Of a DNA stretch of 24,530 nucleotides, positions 1 to 7,223 are shown piece by piece. Position 1 is the stretch's first letter; every line of letters starts with the position of its first letter. The notes beneath the pieces were generated by a model that worked only from the letters and a program-made list of their open reading frames with translations, did no database searches and had not been told where the DNA came from. The stretch spans positions 1-24,530 of the forward strand of contig JAJYPA010000062.1 in NCBI GenBank assembly GCA_021795795.1, written 5' to 3'. Both the position numbers and the translations under genes were made by a program. The stretch is from Pseudomonadota bacterium. Its GTDB lineage: Bacteria; Pseudomonadota; Gammaproteobacteria; Halothiobacillales; Halothiobacillaceae.

Positions 1-441
1 GCCCGGTATCTGGCTGTAATCAAACGACACGCCCGGCGATACGAGCAAACGGTCATATTTAAGTGTTGTGCCGCCTGCGGTTTTTACTTCGCGTGTGTCG
101 TAATCCACGCCGGTAACGGTGTCGAATACGAAATTGACACCATGTTTGTTTTTCAGCGCATCGTAGGAGATGGTGATGTCCTTCATATCCAATCGTCCAA
201 CCACAACCTCACTCGAGCCGTAGGGGCGTTGATATTCCTTGTTTTTCTCGACGATGGTGACTTTGGTTTCTGGCGAATACATTTTCATGTATTTGGCGAA
301 TGTGGCACCACCAACACCGCCGCCAATCACGACGATATGGGCTGCGTCTTTGGCGAAAGCCGTGCCTGCACCGAAAGACGCTACCGCTGCGGTCGCTGCG
401 GTAGTCAGTTTCAGGAAATTACGACGATTCATTGTGTTCAT
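1..441 (-). CDS. fccB: Flavocytochrome c sulfide dehydrogenase, flavoprotein subunit (partial, C-terminus off window)
   Basis: This is the FAD subunit of a periplasmic sulfide dehydrogenase, which oxidises sulfide and passes electrons to a cytochrome c partner. The visible 147 residues start with a twin-arginine signal (RRNFLK, then a hydrophobic stretch ending at AFA near residue 30). A Rossmann FAD-binding segment follows (VVIGGGVGGATFAKY) and then family-typical text ending in LLVSPGVSFDY. The first ATG lies 8 bases after the cytochrome stop and has GTGAGG about 7 bases upstream; a second in-frame ATG lies at 432. Comparison with the recalled Allochromatium vinosum FccB sequence shows an oddity. 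The segment EYQRPYGSSEV aligns with DYYTCYLSNEV, so proline replaces the cysteine that carries covalent FAD in that enzyme. FAD may therefore be bound non-covalently. The redox-active cysteines lie in the missing C-terminal part, so activity cannot be judged. It is expected to be co-transcribed with the upstream cytochrome gene. Confidence 0.87.
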   Translation of the reverse strand, partial: MNTMNRRNFLKLTTAATAAVASFGAGTAFAKDAAHIVVIGGGVGGATFAKYMKMYSPETKVTIVEKNKEYQRPYGSSEVVVGRLDMKDITISYDALKNKHGVNFVFDTVTGVDYDTREVKTAGGTTLKYDRLLVSPGVSFDYSQIPG

Positions 442-449
442 GCTCGGCC

Positions 450-803
450 TCACTGCGCTTCGTTTTTGGGGAATTGGGCGAAATACGCGGCCATGGCCTT
501 TATTTCATCCGCCGAGAATGCTTGTGCCAGTGGCCCCATGACCGTTGATGGACGCGAGCCATCGGCAAACGACTTCATCGCATTCATAAATTGGGTCGTC
601 GGCATACCGGCCAAGGGCATGAACGCGTTGTTCTGCAGATGGCCTTGCGTGCCATGACACCCGGCACAGGTTTGCGCGAGCATGGCGCTGCGGGGTGATT
701 GAGCAAGGTTGTTTGCTGTTTCTGCCGCAGCGGTTTGGGACAGAAAAGCAAGACCGAGAGCGGCGCCTAGTATTCCAGTAAGCGAGTAGTTCATGTCAGG
801 CAT
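450..803 (-). CDS. fccA: Monoheme cytochrome c subunit of flavocytochrome c sulfide dehydrogenase
   Basis: This is a small exported c-type cytochrome, probably the electron acceptor subunit for the adjacent FccB. From the ATG at 803 it is 117 residues: a Sec signal peptide (hydrophobic core about residues 9-22, cleavage after TAAA near 27), one heme-binding site CAGCH at 46-50, and a C-terminal RPSTVMGPL segment whose Met89 is the likely sixth heme ligand. Known FccA subunits are monoheme (Chlorobium type) or diheme (Allochromatium type); this is the short monoheme kind. The start is uncertain. AGAGG sits 3 bases before the ATG at 803 and 12 bases before the ATG at 794, and neither spacing is ideal. 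Longer in-frame extensions to 911 add residues that precede the signal peptide and are rejected. Its stop lies 8 bases before fccB. Confidence 0.83.
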   Translation of the reverse strand: MPDMNYSLTGILGAALGLAFLSQTAAAETANNLAQSPRSAMLAQTCAGCHGTQGHLQNNAFMPLAGMPTTQFMNAMKSFADGSRPSTVMGPLAQAFSADEIKAMAAYFAQFPKNEAQ

Positions 804-1085
804 ACACCTCTTTGTTGGGGTTACTCGATGAGTTGATCGCGCCTTGGCTTGCTTTACCAGAAAGATGCCCGGTTGATGTTGTGACTTCTCTGACCCGATT
901 TGCTCATCCATTGAACCTATTTTAGATAAATCTTATTTATTAATAAAGAAAAATTTCGACAAAGTTTTTTTTATGGCATGCTGGTGGTCAAACGCTGAAA
1001 ACCGTCCTTTTGTTCATTTCTTACAAAGTTTTACCTGCTATTTATTGCTTTTTACACTCATGAGGTTCTTTGTCATAAACGCGAC

Positions 1086-1425
1086 ATGATGTCGAAGGAT
1101 TCGGTGCATTTTGAGGATTGTTATAGATATTGCTTATCAGAAAAGCGCGGGTTTTTAATTCGCTGTGCTCTGATATCCCAAATTGCACCCTTTGAAAATT
1201 CCGGGGTGGCGGTACGCAAGGTATCCAAAGAAGAAGTTCGGCAGTTTGCTGAACAAGCTCAAGGGGGCAATATTTGCGGGTGAACAGCGCCTGGTATCGG
1301 CAGAGATTGCTCGGCAGGCTGTGTTTTTGGTGAGTGAGGCGCAAGAATCATGCAGCCGATTTTCTGAGCGTTTCGGGCACGATTGGATTGATCAGGCGTG
1401 TCCATCCGCTATGGCTAGATAGAAA
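1086..1425 (+). pseudogene. Possible decayed reading frame, unrecognised
   Basis: Two short plus-strand frames follow one another. The first (1086-1283, ATG start) ends in a plausible charged helical stretch, KVSKEEVRQFAEQAQGG. The second frame overlaps it and continues to a stop at 1425 with SAEIARQAVFLVSEAQ and FGHDWIDQ. Joined by one frameshift near 1270, they would read as a soluble protein of roughly 110 residues. No family is recognised, no clear ribosome binding site precedes the first ATG, and the upstream part is not protein-like. It may be a frameshifted remnant or simply chance open frames. Confidence 0.2.
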
Positions 1426-1465
1426 TGGCATTCAGGGTTTGGTGTCAGGATCAGCAGTGATCGAA

Positions 1466-1482
1466 GCCCCGATGTTCGGGGC
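1466..1482. terminator. Hairpin downstream of the second pilU gene
   Basis: There is a perfect 7-bp stem, GCCCCGA / TCGGGGC, with a 3-base loop. It lies about 95 bases past the stop of the minus-strand ATPase gene. No T-tract follows on either strand, so it is at best a weak terminator or an mRNA 3'-end stabilising hairpin. Confidence 0.3.
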
Positions 1483-1577
1483 AATCATAAAGTGCTCTTG
1501 AGCGCTGGCGTTTCTGGCGCATAACGGACGACTTTGGCGACGAGGCAGTCAATTTTTATTGCGAGGGGCGTGAGAGC

Positions 1578-2741
1578 TCAATCCAGCGGAGGAAGATCAC
1601 CGTCATACGTGGCGCCTGATTTCATGGTGTTCTTTGTGGATGCCTGAGCTGCAGAGGCTCGGAGTTCATCTTTACCCGCACCGAAGTTCATCCGCCATTC
1701 TAGGTTGGCGCGGCTGTCGGCTGCTTTTAAGGCTTCTTCGCGTTCGATGCTGCCCGCCTTCCATAGCGCGAGGAGAGACATGTCGAAGGTTTGCGAGCCT
1801 TCCTGTTCATTTTTCTCCATGGCTTCTTTCATCTCGTCGATCTCGCCCCGTTTGATCAGATCAGCAATGTACGGCGTATTGATCATGATTTCCACGGCGG
1901 GTACACGTACGCCCTGGCTGCCGATGACGAGGCGCTGGGAGATGATGGCGCGCAGGTTCAATGAGAGATCCATCAGCAATTGATCGCGCGATTCCGGAGG
2001 GAAGAATCGGATGATTCGGTCCAGCGCCTGATGAGCGTTGGTGGCGTGCAGTGTGGATAGACAAAGATGGCCGGTATCGGCGTAGGCCAGCGCATGTTCC
2101 ATGGTGGCCTTGTCGCGAACCTCGCCGATCATGATGACATCCGGTGCCTCTCGCAGTGCTTCTTTCAGCGCGGCGGTATAGCTGTGGGTATCGACACCGA
2201 CTTCACGTTGGTTGACGATAGAATTCCGGTGTTTGAAGGCGTATTCCATGGGATCTTCAATAGTCAGAATGTGTCCGGGTCGTGCTTCAGCCCGGTAATC
2301 AACCATGGAGGCGAGCGTAGTTGATTTGCCTGATCCGGTGGCGCCCACGACCAGAATAAGGCCCCGACGTGCTTCAACCAGTTTTTCGATGACTTGGGGC
2401 AGGTTGAGGTCGGCGATGCGCGGGATGTCGCTTTTGATGAAGCGGATGACGAGAGACCATTCGCCCCGCTGCATGAAAACGTTGACGCGGAATCGGCCGA
2501 GCGATGGGCGGCTTAATGCCAGGTTGAGTTCCAGGTCGCGATAGAAGGCATCAATTTGTTCGGGGGTGAGGATGGATTTTGCATAAGTCTCGACTTGGCC
2601 GGGCTTGAGCCGCTCCTTGCCGATGAATCTCAATTCGCCCTGAATTTTGACCGCAGGTAAGGCACCGGTACTGAAATACAAGTCCGAACCTTCCTTTTCA
2701 GCCAGCAGCTTCAGAAAGGGGTCGAGAGCGGATTCATTCAT
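1578..2741 (-). CDS. PilT/PilU-family retraction ATPase, second PilU paralogue
   Basis: This is a 387-residue cytoplasmic hexameric ATPase of the type IV pilus secretion-ATPase superfamily, the third and last of three tandem copies. All ATPase motifs are present: Walker A GATGSGKST (133-141), Asp box IEDPMEY (161-167), Walker B DVIMIGEVRD (201-210, with the catalytic Glu) and His box HLCLSTLHA (225-233). The sequence is PilU-like rather than PilT-like: it has the NTPYIADLIKRGE region and lacks the PilT AIRNLIRE motif. It also has a roughly 25-residue polar C-terminal tail not seen in the neighbouring PilU. The start is supported by AAGGA 7 bases before the ATG. It is separated from the upstream pilU by 259 bases that contain two palindromes, so it may be transcribed partly on its own. 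It is predicted to be a catalytically competent accessory retraction motor. Confidence 0.88.
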   Translation of the reverse strand: MNESALDPFLKLLAEKEGSDLYFSTGALPAVKIQGELRFIGKERLKPGQVETYAKSILTPEQIDAFYRDLELNLALSRPSLGRFRVNVFMQRGEWSLVIRFIKSDIPRIADLNLPQVIEKLVEARRGLILVVGATGSGKSTTLASMVDYRAEARPGHILTIEDPMEYAFKHRNSIVNQREVGVDTHSYTAALKEALREAPDVIMIGEVRDKATMEHALAYADTGHLCLSTLHATNAHQALDRIIRFFPPESRDQLLMDLSLNLRAIISQRLVIGSQGVRVPAVEIMINTPYIADLIKRGEIDEMKEAMEKNEQEGSQTFDMSLLALWKAGSIEREEALKAADSRANLEWRMNFGAGKDELRASAAQASTKNTMKSGATYDGDLPPLD

Positions 2742-2830
2742 TTGTGTTTCCTTGCAAAATCGCCGGGCTGGGCGGCGATGCTGTGATTCGTCTATTTAAA
2801 GGTCGAGGCTCGCGATCTGAGTGCTGGTTG

Positions 2831-2842
2831 TCCCTGCAGGGA
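2831..2842. repeat. 12-bp perfect palindrome
   Basis: TCCCTGCAGGGA is its own reverse complement. It sits directly before the larger inverted repeat at 2845-2876 and may be part of the same extragenic element. Confidence 0.4.
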
Positions 2843-2844
2843 AA

Positions 2845-2876
2845 CTCGAAAAACTCCATCCCTGGATTTTTTCGAG
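2845..2876. terminator. Inverted repeat / likely bidirectional terminator between the two pilU genes
   Basis: Arms of 14 bases (2845-2858 and 2863-2876) pair at 13 positions around a TCCC loop. The outer part is CTCGAAAAA / TTTTTCGAG, so a U-rich arm forms on either strand. It lies about 125 bases past the pilU stop on the minus strand and could end that transcript. It shares the CTCGAAAAA core with other intergenic sites in this window. Confidence 0.55.
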
Positions 2877-2961
2877 AACGTTCATTGCGGTAAACCCACA
2901 ACGATCGCAAGCAATTTCAACCGCTTGCGCAATTGTGCGGTGCTACATCCTTGTGGTACAT

Positions 2962-2991
2962 GGGCACCCGGAATGGTTTTTCGAGGTGCCC
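2962..2991. repeat. Extragenic palindrome with TTTTTCGAGG core
   Basis: GGGCACC (2962-2968) pairs with GGTGCCC (2985-2991), and the right arm is preceded by GGTTTTTCGA. It begins 9 bases past the pilU stop at 3001 on the minus strand. The text TTTTTCGAGGTGCCC nearly matches sites at 6310-6324 and, on the other strand, at 20498-20512. Confidence 0.55.
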
Positions 2992-3000
2992 AGAAGGAGG

Positions 3001-4146
3001 TTAATCCCCACTTTCTACACGCAATTGATCACTTTCATCCGTGAAGTCTTTCGGCAGGCCACGACGACTGTGCAGTTTGATATTGAGGCGGAGGTCGTTT
3101 TGCGAGTCCGCATTGCGCAGGGCTTCCTGGAACGAGACCAAGCCATCGTCATACAGATCCAGCAACGCCTGGTCGAAGGTCTGCATACCATGTTCGCGTG
3201 AGCGCTTCATCACTTCCTTGATTTCGTGTACGTCGCCTTTGAAGATCAAGTCACCGATCAGCGGTGTATTGATCAACACTTCAACGGCAGGAACCCGGCC
3301 ATTCCCGTCTTCCTTGCGGAGGAGGCGCTGGGAAATAACCGACTTCAGGTTCAGGGAAAGATCCATCAGCAATTGGTGGCGACGTTCTTCCGGGAAGAAG
3401 TTAATGATGCGATCCAGCGCCTGGTTGGTGTTGTTGGCGTGCAGTGTGGCCAGACAGAGGTGACCGGTTTCCGCAAAGGCAATGGCGTGATCCATGGTTT
3501 CACGCTCCCTGATCTCACCAATCAGGATAACGTCAGGCGCCTGGCGCAATGTGTTTTTTAGGGCAGACTCGAAGCTTTCGGTATCCACACCAACTTCACG
3601 CTGGGTGACGAGGCAGCCCTTGTGGCGGTGCACGTATTCAATCGGGTCTTCGATGGTGACGATGTGACCGGCCGAGTTTTCGTTACGATAATCCAGCATG
3701 GCAGCGAGCGATGTCGATTTTCCCGAGCTGGTGGCACCGACGAAAATTACCAATCCTCGTTTGGTCATGGAAATGGTTTCGAGGATTTTCGGTAGCAACA
3801 ATTCGGAGAACTTGGGGACATCTGAGCGAATCATCCGCAGCACCATGCCCACACTACCGCGCTGAATGAACGCATTGACACGGAAACGAGCGACACCCGG
3901 CAGGGAAATTGCGAAATTGGCTTCGCGAGTTTCCTCAAATGCGGCGACCTGCTTGTCAGTCATGATCGATCGAACCAGCATCTGGGTATGGTTCGTCGAT
4001 AAGCTGGTTTCGGTCAGGCGGGTGATTTCCCCGTTGATTTTGGCACTTGGCGGAGCACCTACCGTTACGAACAAGTCGGAGGCGTCGCGCTCCACTGCTT
4101 TACGTAATAAACTCTGGACGTAGTTAGCTGCTTGCTGGCGATCCAT
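3001..4146 (-). CDS. pilU: Type IV pilus retraction ATPase PilU
   Basis: PilU is a PilT-dependent accessory motor that powers pilus retraction at the inner-membrane base. This copy has 381 residues. Motifs are Walker A GATSSGKST (137-145; serine in place of the usual central glycine, still fitting GxxxxGKS), Asp box TIEDPIEYVH (164-173), Walker B DVILIGEIR (205-213) and His box HLCLATLHA (229-237). Long stretches read like Pseudomonas PilU, for example LCLATLHANNTNQALDRIIN and the GMQTFDQAL region. The chosen ATG at 4146 has AAGGA 10 bases upstream and matches the family start; an extension to 4260 would overlap pilT and lacks homology. It lies 58 bases after pilT in the same direction, so the two are probably one transcript. 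Confidence 0.95.
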   Translation of the reverse strand: MDRQQAANYVQSLLRKAVERDASDLFVTVGAPPSAKINGEITRLTETSLSTNHTQMLVRSIMTDKQVAAFEETREANFAISLPGVARFRVNAFIQRGSVGMVLRMIRSDVPKFSELLLPKILETISMTKRGLVIFVGATSSGKSTSLAAMLDYRNENSAGHIVTIEDPIEYVHRHKGCLVTQREVGVDTESFESALKNTLRQAPDVILIGEIRERETMDHAIAFAETGHLCLATLHANNTNQALDRIINFFPEERRHQLLMDLSLNLKSVISQRLLRKEDGNGRVPAVEVLINTPLIGDLIFKGDVHEIKEVMKRSREHGMQTFDQALLDLYDDGLVSFQEALRNADSQNDLRLNIKLHSRRGLPKDFTDESDQLRVESGD

Positions 4147-4204
4147 GAATGCGCGTTCCTTGTTGAGTAGACATAACGATCTGCTAGCCTGAGGCTTGTA
4201 TAAA

Positions 4205-5254
4205 TTACATGAAATCTGCTTTGTTCTGTGCTCTGGCGCGTGCCTCATCCCTGGCGACAAGGCCTCGTTTCACGAGCTGCTGCAGGTTTTGGTCGAGTGT
4301 CTGCATACCTTGTGTCTGGCCGGTTTGAATGGCCGAGTACATCTGCGCGATCTTATTCTCACGAATCAGGTTACGGATCGCCGGGCTGCCGAGCATGATT
4401 TCGTGGGCCGCGATTCGCCCGCCGCCGATTTTCTTGAGTAGTGTCTGGGAGATAACAGCCCGCAGTGACTCTGAAAGCATCGAACGCACCATATCTTTTT
4501 CGGCGGCGGGAAAAACGTCCACTACCCGGTCGATGGTTTTGGCGGCAGAGCTTGTGTGCAAGGTGGCAAATACCAGGTGACCGGTTTCCGCCGCGGTGAG
4601 CGCCAAGCGGATGGTTTCCAGGTCGCGCAACTCGCCGACCAGAATGACGTCCGGATCTTCACGCAAGGCAGAGCGGAGCGCCGCGTTGAAGCTGTGTGTG
4701 TCACGATGCACTTCACGTTGGTTGATCAGGCACTTTTTACTGGTGTGTACGAATTCGATCGGGTCTTCGATGGTCAGAATGTGGTCATTGCGATTGTCGT
4801 TGATGTAATCGATCATCGCAGCCAACGTGGTTGATTTACCAGAACCCGTCGGGCCGGTGACCAGCACGATGCCGCGCGGGAACAGGCAGAGATCCTTAAA
4901 GACGTTCGGCGTGGCCAATTGTTCAAGAGACAGGATATTATTTGGAATGGTTCGAAATACGGCAGAAGCGCCGCGATTCTGGTTGAACGCATTGACCCGG
5001 AAGCGGGCCACGCCCGGAAGTTCGAAGGAAAAATCCACCTCGAGATTATCTTCGTATTCCTTGCGTTGCTTGTCGTTCATGATGTCGTACACCATGGCGT
5101 GCACGTCTTTGTGCTCCATGATGGCCAAGTTGACTTTGCGGACATCACCGTCGATCCGCACGCGCGGCTGCTCGCCGGCAGACAGATGGAGATCTGAGGC
5201 GCCGTTTTTTACTGAAAAGGCAAGAAGGGAATCAATGCCGCGATGTTCTGCCAT
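4205..5254 (-). CDS. pilT: Type IV pilus retraction ATPase PilT
   Basis: PilT is the main hexameric motor that depolymerises pili for twitching motility and DNA uptake. This copy has 349 residues, the usual length. Visible motifs are Walker A GPTGSGKST (134-142), Asp box TIEDPIEFVH (161-170), Walker B DVILVGELRD (202-211), His box HLVFATLHT (226-234) and the PilT-specific AIRNLIRE (292-299), which is needed for retraction. The ATG at 5254 gives the family N-terminus and has AGGGA 9 bases upstream; the in-frame extension to 5305 is not needed. pilT is divergent from yggS, as in Pseudomonas, and leads the pilT-pilU-pilU2 series. Confidence 0.97.
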   Translation of the reverse strand: MAEHRGIDSLLAFSVKNGASDLHLSAGEQPRVRIDGDVRKVNLAIMEHKDVHAMVYDIMNDKQRKEYEDNLEVDFSFELPGVARFRVNAFNQNRGASAVFRTIPNNILSLEQLATPNVFKDLCLFPRGIVLVTGPTGSGKSTTLAAMIDYINDNRNDHILTIEDPIEFVHTSKKCLINQREVHRDTHSFNAALRSALREDPDVILVGELRDLETIRLALTAAETGHLVFATLHTSSAAKTIDRVVDVFPAAEKDMVRSMLSESLRAVISQTLLKKIGGGRIAAHEIMLGSPAIRNLIRENKIAQMYSAIQTGQTQGMQTLDQNLQQLVKRGLVARDEARARAQNKADFM

Positions 5255-5562
5255 GATCGAATATCCCTGCGTGCTAATCCTGAAATTAAAATAGTTCCCC
5301 AACATGGTGACATCGGGGGCTTAGCTCAGTCTACTTGAGGCTTGCTCAGGCAATCGTTTGAACTTTACTTGAAATCTTTCGTGTTTGTCTGCATGTGCCG
5401 AGGGGCTCTGTTCGAGCTGAAAAAGTACCGGTATCGCCGCATTTTTTGATGCGCGAGAAACCGTGATACAAAATGCCCTGATGATACAAAAAAAATTCCA
5501 ATCCCTAAGCTTTATGCTTCAAATCGCATTACAAAATAAATCGAACCGTTGCGGGGTGCAAC
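5255..5562. promoter_or_regulatory. Divergent promoter region between pilT and yggS
   Basis: This 308-base intergenic region must contain the start signals for pilT (minus) and yggS (plus). It becomes AT-rich toward yggS. The 10-mer TGATACAAAA occurs twice in direct orientation at 5464-5473 and 5482-5491, 18 bases apart, a possible protein-binding pair. No sigma-70 boxes could be placed with confidence. A short tRNA-like stretch at 5315-5330 is not a tRNA. Confidence 0.4.
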
Positions 5563-6249
5563 TTGAATTCACTACAGGAGTGTTTCTCCACTGTAAAAAA
5601 CCGTATCGAACGCGCGTCGCATGCTGCGGGGCGGCCAGATGGTTCTGTGGTTTTGGTCGCCGTCAGCAAGCGACAAACGGTTGAAGCCATGGCTCAACTG
5701 GCCAGTCTGGGTCAACGTGATTTTGGCGAGAGTTATCTCCAGGAGGCCTTGGATAAACAGGCGAAGTTGGCTGCTCAGCCGGATGCAGCTTCTTTGGTCT
5801 GGCATTTTATCGGGCCGATCCAGTCCAATAAAACACGAGGAATAGCGGAGAATTTTTCTTGGGTGCATAGTGTGGATCGACCTAAAATTGCGCAGCGACT
5901 AAACGACCAGCGCCCGATCGAACTGCCACCGCTGAATGTCCTGATCGAAGTCAATATCGATGGCGAGGCCGGCAAGTCGGGCATAACCCCCGAGCAGTTG
6001 CCGCAGATGGTGGGCATCTTTCGAAACCTCTCACGCCTGAAGCTGATGGGGTTGATGGTGATTCCCGCTCCGGGGTCGTTTGACGGATTTCGCCGCCTGG
6101 CCGCACTCAATGCCAGCCTCGAGTCGCCGCTTCCGGTCTTGTCCATGGGGATGAGTGACGATTTTGAAGCAGCCATTGCCGCAGGCAGTACACATGTTCG
6201 TGTGGGTTCGGCCTTGTTCGGTCCTCGCCGGCAAGAGGGCGAATCGTGA
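5563..6249 (+). CDS. yggS: PLP homeostasis protein, YggS/PLPBP family
   Basis: This is a pyridoxal-phosphate-binding protein that buffers PLP and affects amino- and keto-acid balance; no catalytic activity is established for the family. It has 228 residues. Lys36 in VAVSKRQT is the expected PLP Schiff-base lysine. Other family signatures are the HFIGPIQSNK segment (81-90) and the C-terminal GMSDDFEAAIAAGSTHVRVG phosphate-binding region, followed by ALFGPR. Translation starts at TTG, with GGGGTG 6 bases upstream; no ATG occurs before about residue 43, which would remove the PLP lysine. It sits between pilT and proC as in many gammaproteobacteria, but an intrinsic terminator follows it. Confidence 0.94.
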   Translation: MNSLQECFSTVKNRIERASHAAGRPDGSVVLVAVSKRQTVEAMAQLASLGQRDFGESYLQEALDKQAKLAAQPDAASLVWHFIGPIQSNKTRGIAENFSWVHSVDRPKIAQRLNDQRPIELPPLNVLIEVNIDGEAGKSGITPEQLPQMVGIFRNLSRLKLMGLMVIPAPGSFDGFRRLAALNASLESPLPVLSMGMSDDFEAAIAAGSTHVRVGSALFGPRRQEGES

Positions 6250-6294
6250 TACTTTAAGAAAGCTGTGTGTTTAAGATTGCGCTCTTGAATGGTA

Positions 6295-6330
6295 GGGCGT
6301 CGCGAAAGTTTTTTCGAGGCGCCCTTTTTA
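6295..6330 (+). terminator. Rho-independent terminator after yggS
   Basis: Arms GGGCGTCGCGAA (6295-6306) and TTCGAGGCGCCC (6313-6324) form a 12-bp stem with one G-U pair and one mismatch. A TTTTT tract follows at 6325-6329. It would uncouple yggS from proC or limit read-through. Its right arm TTTTTCGAGGCGCCC belongs to the repeated TTTTTCGAGG family. Confidence 0.85.
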
Positions 6331-6374
6331 ATAACATACCGATTTTTGGTGGATAGAGTTTTTTTGGGGGGGGT

Positions 6375-7223
6375 ATGCAGGCAGCACGAATTGCATTCAT
6401 TGGGGGCGGCAACATGGCCGCAGCGTTGATAGAGGGCCTGCGAAAAAATCAGGCAGACGATGCGACACATGCCCCGGTTCTGGCGGTGTCCGATCCGTCG
6501 GAGGCGCGTCGCGAACTGCTGACTTCCCTCTACAGTGTGCTCAGTTCAGCCGAGAACATCACCGCGGTTGATTCGGCCGATCTGATCGTGCTCGCGGTCA
6601 AACCCAACCTGATTCATGCCATTGCCCAGGAAATAGCCACTGTTTTGCAGCCGCACCAGTTGGTCGTTTCCATTGCGGCGGGAATCACCATCGATGCATT
6701 ACAGCGATGGCTGGGAGGGCACTCCGCAGTTGTTCGCGCCATGCCGAACACACCCGCCATGGTGGGCTGTGGTGCGACCGGTCTTTATGCCTCGCCCATG
6801 TTGACGCCGGATCAGCGTAATCTTGCCGAGTCGCTGATGCGGGCGGTTGGTTTGGTTCAGTGGGTCGAGCGCGAGGCCGATATCGATGCCGTGACGGCAC
6901 TATCTGGCAGTGGTCCGGCCTATATTTTCCTGGTGATGGAGGCGATGCAGGCGGCGGCAGAAGACTTGGGGCTGCCAGCTGAAACGGCCCGGTTGCTCAC
7001 TTTGGAAACGGTATTTGGCGCGGCGCGACTGGCCATGTCTGCCGATGAGCCTCCTGCCCAATTGCGTGCTCGCGTGACATCGCCGAACGGTACGACCGAA
7101 CGCGGTATCGCTGCTTTGGAGCAGGCCGGTTTGCGGGCGGCTTTTGCGCAGGCTTTGTCGGCCGCGTATCAACGAAGTATTGAATTGGGGCGCGAATTGA
7201 GCGCCGGTGAGGGCAGGGCATGA
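6375..7223 (+). CDS. proC: Pyrroline-5-carboxylate reductase
   Basis: ProC carries out the last step of proline synthesis, NAD(P)H-dependent reduction of 1-pyrroline-5-carboxylate. It has 282 residues. The N-terminal Rossmann motif is IAFIGGGNMAAALI (6-19). Family landmarks are LAVKPN (73-78), VRAMPNTPAMVGCG (123-136) and the signature TALSGSGPAYIFLVMEA near 176-192. The C-terminal substrate region reads VTSPNGTTERGI. The ATG is preceded by an uninterrupted run of G residues that must serve as ribosome binding site. The stop overlaps the yggT start by four bases (ATGA), indicating translational coupling. Confidence 0.96.
   Translation: MQAARIAFIGGGNMAAALIEGLRKNQADDATHAPVLAVSDPSEARRELLTSLYSVLSSAENITAVDSADLIVLAVKPNLIHAIAQEIATVLQPHQLVVSIAAGITIDALQRWLGGHSAVVRAMPNTPAMVGCGATGLYASPMLTPDQRNLAESLMRAVGLVQWVEREADIDAVTALSGSGPAYIFLVMEAMQAAAEDLGLPAETARLLTLETVFGAARLAMSADEPPAQLRARVTSPNGTTERGIAALEQAGLRAAFAQALSAAYQRSIELGRELSAGEGRA

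Larger units (their letters stand above)
804..1577. other. Gene-poor interval between fccA and the pil cluster
   Basis: No convincing gene was found. The part next to fccA (about 912-1050) is AT-rich and probably holds the fcc promoter. A weak minus-strand match has -10 TAAAAT (924-919) and -35 TTTATT (947-942) with 17-base spacing. A 13-base dyad, CGACAT-g-ATGTCG, lies at 1082-1094. A hairpin lies at 1466-1482. Two short overlapping plus-strand reading frames occupy 1086-1422 in different frames and may be remnants of an older gene; they are listed separately. The far part (1423-1577) shows nothing else recognisable. Confidence 0.5.

Noticed and set aside
1042..1344. 100-codon minus-strand frame in the fccA-pil gap
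   Set aside because: The composition is not protein-like, there is no ribosome binding site, and it ends in AT-rich promoter-like DNA.
5315..5330. tRNA-like 5' end, GGGGGC-TTAGCTCAGT, upstream of pilT
   Set aside because: The D-arm-like text is not followed by an anticodon arm, a T-loop GTTCGA motif or a matching 3' acceptor, so it is a chance resemblance.
5775..6470. Minus-strand open frame of 231 codons across yggS and proC
   Set aside because: It covers two well-supported plus-strand genes and the terminator between them, and the product is not protein-like.
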